64,000 bases of DNA from Ophthalmolycus amberensis (GCA_024529925.1 JAFEUB010000717.1:1031661-1095660), one strand, 5' to 3'. Shown: positions 13,901 through 25,759, numbered from the stretch's first letter. Translations and numbers: made by a program. The notes: generated from the sequence alone by a model not told the origin.

Positions 13901-15517
13901 CTTCAGCTTTCAGGCAGGACAAACACACCGGTGAGATATGACACAGGGGTGTGTCCCATTCGGCCCACTTTCCCCCAGCAGCTCCTGCGAATGTCTGGTT
14001 GGCCTGGCCCTAATCCTCTCTACGAGACTGAAACCATCCCTGCCCCTCCCTGCGCAAACTGGGTTTTATTTCTGTCTCCTTTGTACTTCTTACATGATAA
14101 CAGGTTAAAGGAGGCCGTGTAATAGATGATATTTTATGTGGATAAAATGCTTTACTTCTTATGACGATCACTGCAGAGCTCTGCCGCAGCGAGGAGCCAC
14201 AGACAGACTCGGGGAAAGTGAGCGAAAGAGGGTGACGATGTATAGAGTGGCAGCAGAAGAGCATGCTGAAACAAGCGGCGTAGTGATGCTGCGAGCCAGT
14301 GTTAAATGGACCGCAAGATGCAAATAACACTGAGCTCATCTGTGGATGTGATTAAAAAGCAATTGTTGGGACACAAAATGTTTAACCTACATACCCCATC
14401 TCTAGCGATTTCCGCCGAGAAAGTCCCTCTTATCTGCTAATAGACTTTGGTAATCCCTCAAACACACATGCACTGCCCACTGGCATCTTCTAATGAATAC
14501 TGATGAGAGACAAGTCTGCTAGAAGCCAACAGATAGTTCAGATAGTTCACTGGGAGGCATACTGTATATCGGCTAATATTCAAGGTAAGAGTACAATTTA
14601 ACTTAAATTACATTTCCCCTTCAAAATGAGCCACTGGTATTTGTTATATTATACTTTGTACACTCACCAGATCAAATTAGTGTCAATCAGTTCATTTTTT
14701 TTATTAGTAGTGTGGAGGAGAAGCGGTAAAGTGCAGGCTCTGGGGGATTTGGCCAGAAAATGAGAGTGTGAAGAGAGAGATTGTAAAGGGCCAGATCAGC
14801 AGTGTGACCATATCCAGAAGATTAGATTAACTGAATTAGAGGGATTAGATTGACTTCAGCCGGATTGGACCTGATGCCTCTAAGAAAAGAGAGAGACCAA
14901 AGCAAGGCGGGGGATCGCAGAGCACACGAGATGAGGAAAGGAGGATAGCCAGAAGAGTGAGATGTAAAGAAGTTTCTTCGGGAGTTGGGTGGAAAAGTCG
15001 TATTGCGGTCGAGAGAGGAGCAGAAGGAGGAGACAGCTCAGCAGATTTAGGTATCCTGGGTAACTTTTAAGGGCTGGCACTGAATGTGAGCAGCTGAGCC
15101 GGTCCTCGCTCCAAGAGCAGCTGGGTTCCGCTGCTCCACAGGACTAAGCTTAAGCTGCAGTGCCCCTCAGTGGTTAAATATGGGCATATATGCTGATCCT
15201 CTCAACGTGATATAGGCAGAAGAAGAGACATGAGGCCGAGCAAAGGACAAAAATAAATAAATAACATGACTGATATCCACTTAAAACTTAAAAGCCATGA
15301 TGTAATTACTCCTCTCTGAATAGATAAAACGTATTACTTCACATGTGTAAATTTAAATTATGATCATTTGTATGTTTTGGTAGTTAGGTGCTTTTTCTTT
15401 TCCTACGTTATTTAGCCTATTTTGACCTCCTCCAGTGTAACAATGCTTGGGGACATGTAATAAGACGCCATTATCATTATCCTGGAAAGAGCCTGTGAAC
15501 TGTATGAAAACCAGGAA

Positions 15518-15520
<3 letters not shown>

Positions 15521-15568
<48 letters not shown>
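15521..15568 (+). repeat. (TG)24 microsatellite
   Basis: Uninterrupted TG dinucleotides, the longest simple repeat in the window. Confidence 0.95.
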
Positions 15569-15570
<2 letters not shown>

Positions 15571-18500
15571 AATGTGCAGCAGAGAAAGGCAGAGAGCTCT
15601 TACAAGAGGAGATGAAGCCTAAATCAATGTTATCAATTCATGTTAATTGCTGCCCCCTGGTGTCAGTGCCGCAGTTGTTGTTACTTTGCTGATACACACG
15701 CTTTTGGGCGCCGCCTCTTTGCCCAGAAGATAAATCTCCCACGTCGATATAGAGACAGATACAAACTCCTGCTGCTTCACAGCTTCACACTGCGGTTACC
15801 TCCGGCCCTGGCGCAGCAACAACAAAATAACTAGTCTTACAACAACTGGCCTTGCTAACCCACCCCCCCAGTCTTCTGGTGGAATTTGTAGAATATTAAC
15901 AAGGCTGTGGTGATGTATCATCGACAAGATTGTGACAGATTTAGTTATGAATTGTCCCTCCTGCATATTCCACCGTGATTTAGAGGTTTCATGCAGCCTG
16001 CACTGCAAAACTGGAGGGCTTTGTCTGCATACTGATGTCCTGTTCACTCTGAGGAAGAGAGGCCTCCGTTCTAACAGGACTATCTGTCACACGGCAAACA
16101 GAGATGTGGGAAAACATTTTGACCATGTTTTAGCTGATTCTGCCCCTTTCTTTTAAAACACAAACCCCATGCGGGTTAGAATTTGAAAATACGTGCTCTG
16201 GTCACAGATCAATGGAAGCCGAGACTAACTGGATCCGATGATGTAAAGATGATTAATGGCCTGCAATCAGTCAAACCCAATGACATTGCGCAACCGCATC
16301 CAGGTATTCAGGTTAGCTTAGAAACGCAGTTTCTTTTCAACAAAACCTTCCAAAAAACTTCCATGAAAGCCTCATTCTGTGTTTTGGGATTAAACAATAC
16401 ATGTCATCTTACAATCATTTTATATGTGATCCATAAACAAATAGCACACAAAAGATTAAAAAACACACAACCAAGTTACAATCTAGAATACAGGCGTGGC
16501 AAAAATCACAGTGTCAGTGTTTTCCATTTAAAACACAACTTAAACTGATGATGTAGGTCAGTTGTTCACAATTAGAGGCAACTCAAATTCAATGAAATTC
16601 AGTTGTTTCGTTGGAGATTTGCGTTCGTTTGGGAAGGCTTTAGAAAAACAACTTGAAGGGTTTCTGCCTCATTTATAAATTAACTGGAATTTTGATTACA
16701 ATCATTTTGTTTACAAGGTTCTTTTTTTCATTCTGAGCTACAATAAAGATGTCCGCCTGAATCTCCTACTAAAGCTTCCAGACCAAAAGCACGAAAAGAA
16801 ACTGCACCTTTGGGTGTAAAACAGCTGTATGTATCTGCGCTGAACACCCTGTTTGATACATGTCATAAAAAGGGGCAGGTTGTCACATGATCACCTCATC
16901 CATGTGATGGTGCAAGAGCCTTAAGTGGTCCCAGAAGAGGGAAAGATTGCATGTCACTGCTTGTTTGAAGCCAATCTGTTTCTTCAGTCAAGTCGATACT
17001 GTAACAGCTGGATACACTGGAGGAGTGGGCTGCTGGATCAATAATGGTGCCACTTCATACCGGGAGACTCGTGCAGGTTTGGTACACACAAGCACACAAG
17101 CAACTGCATACAAAGAATTCCTTTTTTTTTCTATATAAGGCTTAAAGGCGGTACAGACGTCAAGAGAGACCACGTTCTTGTGATCACACACTAGCATTGC
17201 AGTTGCAGTCCCTTTCAATTTCACAGAAACAGTATAAGCATCCCTGATGTTTTGTACCCTGAATAACAGTAATCTTGTGTCTACTGTATTGTGAACATAA
17301 ATGGTGTAAAAGGTCCACAAGGAAGTGGGTCACTGCAGATATTTCTCCTCCACCCCCGTTTGTCTTCTGAAACTATGTCTCATTTCCAGCAGGAGCTTAA
17401 GGTGGTATTTATACCCTGTAAGCAGAGTAGATTCCTCTCTGTGCTTTTCCCTTCAGTTCAAAAATATCCCTTTAGGTTTATTAATAAACACAACAAACGA
17501 TTTTAGCTGTTTTTTCCAAACCCAACGCAGAATTACAAAAAGGTAAGCAAAAAAAAACTAAAACTCTGTGAACAAAGAGGGTAAAGTTAGTACATTTTTC
17601 ACCTACTTCCACAAAAAGAGGACAGACACTAAAAAGGATAAAGTCAGAGAGAGAAGTGTGCAAGGTGGAAACACATCAGGATAATGAACGATGATGATTC
17701 CTGAACAGCTGACATTGCACTCCACGGGAACTCAAAGGCAGAGGAGAAAACGGGAGGCCCGATTTAGAGCAAGCAGCTGTTGTGCACTTTGCTTCGCTGC
17801 ACATCTGCCAAGTCACTGTCGGCAGAGCGGCAGAGCTGAGGTGACTTGCTCAGCTTTACCAGTCGGTCTCTGCCTCTTACTTACATACAATTGAAATGCT
17901 CTCCCATAATATGCTGACGTCACAAACACACACTGGACATATGTGGGAGAACTATTGACTAACAGGCCTAAACTGCAGCACTGAAAAGGTACGGACAACC
18001 ACCCTCCTCCTTCGGTTATCAGGAAGCTGCATCGTATGTGCTGCTGACTCTGCGCCTGTCTGTGAGATGTAGCTCCTGCTTGTTAGTGCCGTGTGACTAC
18101 ACTCAGTGCAGCCAAGGTAAACAGAGTGGCGTTACTCTGCCCTGGTAAATGCTACATTGCATAAGATGAGGCAGTAGTTTTCGCCATGCTGCTGGTTAAG
18201 CTATTGTCTGTCTTTAAGTGATACTTTGCTTCTGTTTTTATATTCTAGTGTTCACAATTCACCCACTATGTTGCAACAACTGGTACTGCCATCGTCAACC
18301 TGTGACCATTGGAGCTGCAACTAACATTTAGTTTAATTGTTTCGTCTATAAGTTGTCAGGAAATAATTAAAAAAAAGCTTATTTTAGTTTTTTAACCAAA
18401 GGTAATCAATTTACATATAAATATAAATCATAGAAACGTTTCAAATCTTCATATTTGAGAAACTGAAAGCAGAATATTTGGGGGTTTTACCTGATAGATG

Positions 18501-19225
18501 ACCATTGATTGTGAAAATGATCGATTAATCAACAAAAGTAGAAACAGTGTAGAGAGGTAATAAGAAGCAGCAGCAGCATGAAAGCAGACATTGCCAGCAG
18601 ACACCACAAATCCAAATCCACAAATCCAATCTGGGGCAACATGATCAGAGTGTTGCTTGTGAAACTTTACATGAGCAGCAGCTGCAAGTGTTTGAAGCAG
18701 TGTCATAGATGAGTTAGCAATTCAGCAGTGCAGCAGCACAGCTGAGCAAAAGAGTGAGCAGAAGTTCAACAGCTTTATGGAAAAAGGTGCAGTGGATGTA
18801 CAGTATATGTTGCAGCTAGTACAGTGTGTAATGTGAGAGTTTAGCAGGCTTCATATTGCAGTGGTGCATAATGTAACACATGTAACTCCCACATATCCTG
18901 AGAATGATTGTCTGGTTGGCACTTTATCTTATAGTTCATTGAATGAACAACAATTATTTCTCTGGACCCCAATATCAAGAACACCTGAGGTACACGGCCA
19001 ATATCCCACTACAGTTATTAATCTTTGACTTTGGGGTAAAATCTAGTCACGACTAATAGGACTACTCAGGAATCATTGCATCGTGATAATGAGAAATAGA
19101 GGTGCAGTCCCAATGCATTCGGCCTTCTCACCTCTGGATGTGACTTGTAATTACTCCTGAGCTTTGCGGGGGTTGCCAGATTAAAAAGGAGTTGCCCTGA
19201 GGCCAGTTGGGCAGCCACTTAGGTT

Positions 19226-19251
19226 GGGGGGGGGGGGGGGGGGGGGGGGGG
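19226..19251 (+). repeat. Poly-G run (26)
   Basis: Uninterrupted G homopolymer. Confidence 0.95.
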
Positions 19252-21672
19252 CAATGCACCTCTCAAGGTGACACATTTTTCAGTTCTGTGCTTTAAGATC
19301 ACTGAAGAGATAACGACCTTGAGTTCCCATCGTTCACTCTGCATGTAGATATGAAAGTGTTTAGATAAATCTTAATTGACATGTACTAGGTAAAAGTTAT
19401 ACCATTTTTGATTATTCCATAGTCATTGGTCCCTTTACAGATTGAGACATTAAAAACAATGACGAATTCATAAAATATAATGAAGTGTTGTTTTAGATCA
19501 AACTACCAAGCAGTATATAAAATCCCTTCACTTTGACCAGCTACCACATTACAAATAATGTTCATGTATTAGTAGTAATGATTCAACAATATGATATATA
19601 ATATTATCACTGATAGAGGCCATTGTCCTGTATAATTAATACTTTTCATTTTAGGAAGATTTTCCTGATAATATCCTGAATATATGGACCGTGACTCATA
19701 AAGCAGTAGCTCTATATTGTGGTATTGCTACCTTTACCTTTAAAAGAATACTTCTTCCATCAGATAATATGCAACATTAGTATCACATACAAAGACAGTG
19801 ACCAGACAACCTGACAGGCATTTCTGTCTATATATATATTTTATCTTCAAGGCTTCTACTGATATGTGTTGTGCTCCGTTTGCAGGTTGGGTAAATGTTC
19901 GATGACTTATCGGCCCACTTGCTCTGTCCCACCGTAACTCAAGCCCTCGTCAGGTCATTTACTGCAGCAATTACTGACATTGAACAGCTTTCAATCAGTC
20001 CTTCAGTCACACCTTCAGTCTGCGATCAATGTGTACATTACACTGAAATGGCACACTAATAATCAGTTCTACTAATCAATAAACCACTGGGCAATAAAGC
20101 AAGCTGACCGAGGAGATGGGTCTTTGTACAAGGCTATCGCACCCTCTATTGGTGTATGAATGTAATTTAACTGTGATTAAATAGTGTACATGTAAAAGGT
20201 AGAAAACTGTTTAGTCCAGCAATCCATAGATACCAGGTTACGACCTTTAGAGACCAATAATCACTTCCATGTGACGATTAGTAAGCCAGGATGTGTGTGC
20301 TGAGGACAAAAGTAGAAACTTTTGGGACCCGAGTGTTGCTAGAGCTGGGAGAAAAAAAGAGAGAGCAGAGATGAACGATTAGAGGCGTTTTTTATTGAGG
20401 AGGAGCCGGGAATGATTCACAGGAGTTGGCAGAGTGAGTAATGGTAGCAGAGTCCTGCACCGGGGCTTTTATGAGGTACTTACCCCCCCCACCCCCTCTG
20501 CAGCACTAAACGCTATAGATCACGTATTTCAGCACTGCTACTATGCTCACTGCCTTTCTGCTTGTCAGATTAGCCCGCATCATTAATTGAAAGATTAAAA
20601 TACCATGAAGAGGTGGCAAGGACTGAGAGGAGAACAGATGTTTTGATAGGATTTCTGCTCACTTGACTCTGCTATAGCTTTGTAGGTCTGCATCAACGGT
20701 CAGGGTGACCACTTTCTTCCTTCATCCTGTGAATGGGTGCACAGCTCAGGGTGCTATGAATACAATGATATCCACCATGAGTTTGACAGAAATGCATCAT
20801 CTGTACTATTCTGTGCTGGATATACAATATATTTATTGTGATGGAGTTAGGAGATGTCATTTAGAAAAAAATGAAATGTCTCAGTAATCATTGATGACTT
20901 ATACTCAGTGATTGTTTAATGTTCCTCCTTGTGTTAAAACGACTTATCAATAAAGAGTAGCGCGTTCCAATCATTCGGTGTAGGCTTTTGCGGTGAGACG
21001 TTAGTTTACTGAACAGTGTTTCCTGCAGCCTGGATTGAGGCAACAGTCAATGGAAAGCTATTAACGCTTGCTGCCTTACATAGCGCAGACATTGCCCTCT
21101 CCTGGGGAAACAGGGCAATCTCATGTAGAGCAGTGAGATTCGTTTGACTGGAGTGCAATGTGTCATGCTGGTCTGAATATGTTAGTCAATATAAACTGAC
21201 AGATGAGTCGGACTCTTGAAAAAAATTATAATTGACAGTAATTAATTATCTCGTTATTTACCCTTTTAAAGAAGAAACATCACCAGTACCAGGGAAGCAA
21301 TTTTCACAATCTAAACAAATGTTATTTAGTGATGCACAGACTTATTGTCCATAAAAATGTCTTTATGTATGTATTTTTTTAAATACACACAAGAAAACTG
21401 GCAGCTTAATTGAGACCTGGTGAAACAAGACAACAAAGGTAAGCATGCAGATACTATTTAAATAATCTAAAACTAGATATAAGACACAAACACAAGAAGT
21501 CATATTAACGTGCGTTAACATTTGACCCATGACAGTCATGTCAGAAGCAATAACAATGATAAAGAACACCCCAAAAAATAAATGTACAACTTCTGATTCC
21601 ATTGTTTGACGGAACTGTTGAAAAGTTATAAAAAGGACACCGACAATATTATAAAATATTTGTATACATTTC

Positions 21673-21678
21673 TTTATT
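21673..21678 (-). terminator. Candidate distal polyadenylation signal of stxbp6
   Basis: AATAAA on the minus strand, about 1.25 kb after the stop codon, is followed by a T-rich and GT-containing stretch within 40 nt. It is the alternative to the proximal site. Confidence 0.35.
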
Positions 21679-22446
21679 AAAACAATGAACATCCAAAGTG
21701 TTAGAGAGAGGAACAAAAGCACACTAAGAGTTAGGCAACTGGAACGTTTCAGTATGAACTCAACAGCGCTCTGCAGGATTAGGTCATCGGTGCATTGTAA
21801 CATTATGAATTATAAAATTCAAAACATGAAAAGAATCAAATACGTCTCGATTGTGAGGACGGTATCTTGCAAGTGAGGAAGCCAAAGTTACACAATAAAC
21901 TAGTACACACTGCTGCTAATATTCGAGACACTTTGTCATTTATCAGTTTACACATCACTATAATGACCAACCCAAATTATACCAAAAAAGCATAAGGTAT
22001 TACTACTGAAGTTGAAATACAGCCGAGAGTAATTTCAAAACATCCCATGTTCATGTGACAGATTAGATCTACAGACACCGAGATACTAGCAGAAGTACGT
22101 GTTTTGCTTTTTACAATGCAAAGCTGGTTTACTGAATTTAACATAAATTATCACCGAAAAAGCTTATTTCCAAAACACAGTTCTTCAAGTACACTTCAAA
22201 AAAATGTTGGTAACTGTATCCCATGTAGTTTTGGTTGTTTGTGAATGGTAGACAAATCTGACAGAGGACTAGTATATTTCCCGGTTGTTATATGTTGTAT
22301 ATTATATCATAAGCAGTTTTATGAAATATCATGTTGAAAACATTTTGACAAACACTGTTTTGATACATTTTTGAAATGATGGACGGAGCAAGAGCACCGA
22401 ATGACCGCAATGTCCAAGAGTGAAGAGCAAAATAAACACTTTGGGA

Positions 22447-22452
22447 TTTATT
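22447..22452 (-). terminator. Candidate proximal polyadenylation signal of stxbp6
   Basis: AATAAA on the minus strand, about 470 nt after the stop codon, is followed by TCCCAAAGTGTTTATTTTGC, a GT-rich stretch at the right distance for cleavage. Confidence 0.35.
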
Positions 22453-22920
22453 GACGTTCAGGCCAACTCCACAGTCACACCTGTGAAACCCACGAGAGGG
22501 TCCGCTACTCATGAATCAGACTGCATAATCACTGCAGTGCTCATAAATAACTCAACAATTCATTAATAACGAGACAAGCTGCTCCTGGTGTTGGAGTGAT
22601 TGCTGGTAATGACTTGTCAGCATGTATACTCTTACATAAATGTTCGAGCATATGAAAAGGGGAGGAGTTTATATCAAATACAGTCATGGCCTGTGACTTT
22701 GTTTGGCTGTCTGCAGTACTGTTGGTCACTTCTCTTCCTCTCCCCAGCTCGAAGCGTCACAATCAGAAGATGCACCAGAAATCAACAATCCATTAACATT
22801 GTTAACAAACAGTAATCATATTAAATCTTTGAAAAAGAATAAAATCTGGAATCCTTCTCCTGTACAGCGAATGGCGATTGGTGCCCCCCCCCCCACACCT
22901 CAGTTGGTTTTGGCAGTGGT

Positions 22921-22944
22921 CTAACACTTGTGCTTCATGGCGAG
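22921..22944 (-). CDS. stxbp6: stxbp6 (amisyn) terminal coding exon, LAMKHKC and stop
   Basis: The last 24 coding bases (CTCGCCATGAAGCACAAGTG then TTAG) encode LAMKHKC and a TAG stop. These are the exact C-terminal seven residues of human amisyn as I recall it. The acceptor is tgatttttctacag, joined in phase 0 to the lysine codon ending the previous exon. With this exon the visible protein is 159 residues, which added to the expected 51 N-terminal residues gives the family length of 210. There is no transmembrane anchor after the SNARE motif, as in the family. The exon continues as 3' UTR to the left. Confidence 0.95.
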   Translation of the reverse strand, partial: LAMKHKC

Positions 22945-22958
22945 CTGTAGAAAAATCA

Positions 22959-22972
22959 GGGGGGGGGGGGGG
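22959..22972 (-). repeat. Poly-C (14) run at the acceptor of the terminal stxbp6 exon
   Basis: On the minus strand a pure C14 run sits 15-28 nt upstream of the exon start, followed by tgatttttctacag. It lies where the polypyrimidine tract and branch region should be. Confidence 0.9.
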
Positions 22973-23644
22973 TGTTGCAGGATAATACAATGAGAATTTT
23001 GAATTACCCCACCAGCCAAATGCTATAGCTAAAAACACCAAGTACTGCATTTGTAACAATACATGCAATAGCGAGCACAGTGAGTGAAACCAGGAAAGGC
23101 ACAGATTTGATTTAATATTTTAGAAAAGTTCCACTCAAGGAGAAAAAGCTGTTAAGGAGGGTTTATTATACAGGTGCTGGAAGGCAGCCAGGGGTCGTGG
23201 TATTTTTTTATTAATGCAATGACAAGGCAACTTCATTTATCTCATGAACATGGGTTCTAATGGGCTTAGCTGGAGGCTCGTTAGAGAGATGGCCAGGGCC
23301 ACTGATCTAACACAAAGCTACGGGGGTATGGAGATGTGAGGATGGAAGGCACACACATTTACACAAACGTGCGCGCACACACACACCGACTGCAGAGTAT
23401 GGACTATGTTGGTGTAGGATAGGAGAACTGAATTCTACAGATCGAGCAAGTGGGGGCAGTAGAGCAGCACACAGAAATGACGGGTATGTTTAAAATTGAG
23501 CAAAAGCGGCGAAATCGGCTGCTGACACAAAGTGAGGCGCAGAGATGGATTTGCAGAAGTGAACTAAGAGGAAAAAGAGTCACGGTGACCCTCTGACAGT
23601 ACTGCAGGAACTACAACTTGAAGCTACTTACGACACATGCATTG

Positions 23645-24149
23645 TAGGGGTGTAACGGTTCACAAAATTCACGGTTGGGTTCGGTACGATACAGTGGAGC
23701 CACGGTTCAGGTACGTTTCGGTACAGTAGAAAACTATAAATGCCAGAGAAATGTACTTGATTTTAAAATATATTTATTCATTACAACTAACATCATAAAG
23801 TTATTCTTTGACTTTGAACAATGATGGAACTATACCTGAGTGACTCATCTTCTGGGGTGTCTTCTTTGCAACACATAAGCATAAAAAACAAAAACTGCTC
23901 CTTAATGTTATGTAGTATTGTTACTTACATCTTGTATTGTTACTTACATCTTGCTTACATCTTGTATTGTTACTTACATCTTGCAAAAGAGATTTTTAAT
24001 CTCAAATGGGACTACCTGGTTAAATAAAGGTTTTAAAAAAGAAAAAAAAAACTTTTTTTTATTCAAACGTATTCGGTTCGTCATGCATACCGAACCGTGA
24101 GCCTCGTACCGAACGGTTCAATACGAATACGCGTACCGTTACACCCCTA
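23645..24149 (+). mobile_element. Complete non-autonomous hAT-type DNA element, copy 1 (505 bp)
   Basis: The ends are perfect 15-bp inverted repeats, TAGGGGTGTAACGGT on both sides. The element is flanked by a perfect 8-bp target duplication, ATGCATTG, at 23637-23644 and 24150-24157. An 8-bp duplication with such ends is the mark of the hAT superfamily. Subterminal CGGTAC/GTACCG palindromes flank both ends. The interior has a 20-bp tandem unit (TTACTTACATCTTGTATTG type) at about 23925-23985, then GGTTAAATAAAGG and an A-rich stretch. There is no transposase frame, so it would depend on an enzyme encoded elsewhere. It lies within the last intron of stxbp6. A second, closely similar copy is at 44726-45214. 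The repeat family name is not asserted. Confidence 0.9.
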
Positions 24150-25154
24150 ATGCATTGTTAAAGCAATCTTCAGAAGATAAACAGTCGTGTCAATTCATCA
24201 GTAATGGCTTCTTTATCAGCCTGTAAGGCCACCAAAAGCCTTTAACTGACATGCAAAATTATGGATAATAACGTGCAAGACAAATGATAACACAAAAAAA
24301 TATATAAAAGCAAATGACAGCAAGTGAAATGAGAAACGCCAGCAAACGAGGGGTTCTACACAGGGGTTCTACAGTCCTGAAACCACCAGAGCCGAGGCAT
24401 TTCGCTTTGCTTATCACCGTTTTTGTAATACATCCCAACGGGGAAGCTCATCTTTGAACAGTGAGAGGGCGAAGCAAGGCTTTTGAAATGTCTTTCAATT
24501 ATCCCACCATCACCAGCCCTGGCTTTATGCATCGTTCAAAACATTTCAGTCGGTAATGGATATCTGTATTTTTAAAAGGTTATTGACTTCCCACTTTAGA
24601 TGGCACATGTCTCAGTGAAGGCTATCCACCAACAACAAGACAGAGCAGTAGGGCAGCCTCATCTTATACAAGATATTACGTGCTATTAAAGTCATACACT
24701 GTGTGCTATTAGAGAGACAGATACGATCATAATCAGGTGTGCTCGTTACAAAGCAATAGAGTTTTTTGTTTTGCAGTAAAAATAACCATATTATGCTAAT
24801 AGCCTCATTTAAGAGCATGCAATTAGTTTTGCTGACAAACAAGAGGATATGGGAGGATCGATGCAGGAAGAGGGAACACACGACTGAAGTTAGAGTAAAT
24901 GAGGGAAGAAGAAAAAGACTATTATCTTCACAGGGCAGCGAGCACCACTGCTGAGAGGCAGATGCCACAATGAAGCAACTCCTGCACATATCCTCAGGTT
25001 TAAGTAAAATGTTTGATATTTTGGCTGAAGACACATTGACTTTAAAATTCTGACAAGATATTCCACAACATTCCATGTGCCGGATTCAAATAAATTCAGT
25101 GAGGCCACCCTGAGGTCATGCATTATAAGGTGTCTTGCCAACATGTTGCCTCAC

Positions 25155-25312
25155 CTTCTGTGCAGTAACAGAGAACTGTTCAGCACTGTTCATCATGTCT
25201 GCAGTCCTCTCCTCAGCCCGGCCTAATCGCTCGCCGCGCTCATTCAGAGCCTGGCTGGCCTTTTGTACAGCACTCGTCACACTGTCTGCCGCTGAGTGTA
25301 GTATACTGTTGC
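25155..25312 (-). CDS. stxbp6: stxbp6 (amisyn) coding exon, residues 151-203, R-SNARE-like coiled coil
   Basis: This 158-nt exon completes the split glycine and adds 52 codons, from NSILHSAADSVTSAVQKASQ through ALNERGERLGRAEER to QFSVTAQK. Nearly all of it matches the v-SNARE homology region of human amisyn. That region forms a SNARE complex with syntaxin-1 or syntaxin-4 and SNAP-25 in place of VAMP2, but without a membrane anchor. Heptad spacing of small and hydrophobic residues is visible. Aligning LNERGERL with VAMP2 LERDQKL places the expected zero-layer arginine at residue 176 (numbering assumes the usual 51-residue N-terminus). The donor is GTGAGGCAA. The acceptor ctgcag follows a C25 run. 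If this donor is not used, the frame continues for 12 residues (VRQHVGKTPYNA) to a stop. Confidence 0.96.
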
Positions 25313-25334
25313 CTGCAGATAAGGGTTGGGGGTT

Positions 25335-25359
25335 GGGGGGGGGGGGGGGGGGGGGGGGG
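25335..25359 (-). repeat. Poly-C (25) run upstream of the SNARE-exon acceptor
   Basis: On the minus strand a C25 run, followed by two further C5-C6 blocks (aaccccccaaccctt), occupies 23-47 nt upstream of the acceptor ctgcag. The plus strand is an uninterrupted G25, a strong quadruplex candidate. Confidence 0.92.
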
Positions 25360-25713
25360 TGAAGAGGCCAGACAGAGCCGAGACAAGTGAAGAAGAAAAG
25401 TGGGACACGAAAGAGGAAAGAAAAGACAAATGGGGAAAGAATTGAGATTCACTCGTTGAACAACTGAATTTAAGAGACCAGTTGTAACAAATGTACCTGT
25501 GACATTAGAAGCATGTATTTAAATCAGTGACCACAATCATTAGTGTTAATGCTGGAAGACTAAAACATGACGCAGTAAATGGCTTCCATCAGGTGCAACA
25601 TGGTAAGGGGGCTAATGAGTTTCCTTCAAAGTTGATCTACTTCAAGGAAAGATCAAGTGGAATTAACCTTTTAAACAAGCAACAGCAAGACCGGATTTAA
25701 GAAAGCATGTTAT

Positions 25714-25759
25714 TCCTCTCCTCTCTTCTTCTTCTTCTCCTCCTCCTCCTCTCCTCTCT
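25714..25759 (+). repeat. Pyrimidine microsatellite (CTT)n(CTC)n
   Basis: TTCTTCTTCTTC followed by CTCCTCCTCCTC, bordered by CTCTCC repeats. Confidence 0.85.

Larger units (their letters stand above)
7000..15000. other. Intergenic sequence, no gene found
   Basis: The GC- and purine-rich patches at 7500-7620 and 8260-8500, a G24 run (9200-9223), a triplicated 16-mer (8579-8626) and a (CA)n tract (10928-10967) stand out. Sequences at 8050-8170 and 13360-13600 have the even composition and homeobox-type cores often seen in conserved enhancers. No exon with both splice sites and known protein similarity was found. Confidence 0.65.
15000..21644. other. Intergenic sequence, no gene found
   Basis: The region contains (TG)24 at 15521-15568 and G26 at 19226-19251. 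The rest is AT-rich, without recognisable coding sequence. A longer stxbp6 3' UTR could reach into the right end. Confidence 0.6.
21645..22920 (-). other. Probable 3' UTR of stxbp6
   Basis: The sequence after the TAG codon is AT-rich and noncoding on the minus strand. Two AATAAA hexamers are visible on that strand. The first is at 22447-22452, followed about 15 nt later by a GT-rich stretch typical of a downstream element. The second is at 21673-21678. The true end or ends cannot be fixed from sequence alone; the left bound given assumes cleavage shortly after the second hexamer. A 146-codon minus-strand frame at 21363-21803 overlaps it and resembles no protein I know. Confidence 0.4.
22945..25154 (-). 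other. Last stxbp6 intron (2.2 kb)
   Basis: The donor is GTGAGGCAA at 25154, and the acceptor is tgatttttctacag at 22945 behind a C14 run. About a fifth of the intron is a complete hAT-type element (23645-24149). A short CA-rich tract lies near 23365-23385. The remainder, including 24600-25000 with many TAAT/ATTA cores, shows no gene. Confidence 0.9.

Noticed and set aside
13727..14122. 131-codon plus-strand frame rich in Arg, Lys and Glu
   Set aside because: It is a translation of purine-rich low-complexity DNA.
21363..21803. 146-codon hydrophobic minus-strand frame
   Set aside because: It lies in or next to the stxbp6 3' UTR, is AT-rich and has no homology. T-rich DNA read in one frame gives Phe/Leu/Ile-rich peptides.
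24612..25076. 154-codon minus-strand frame in the last intron
   Set aside because: No recognisable domain, and it lies downstream of a clear donor within an intron.
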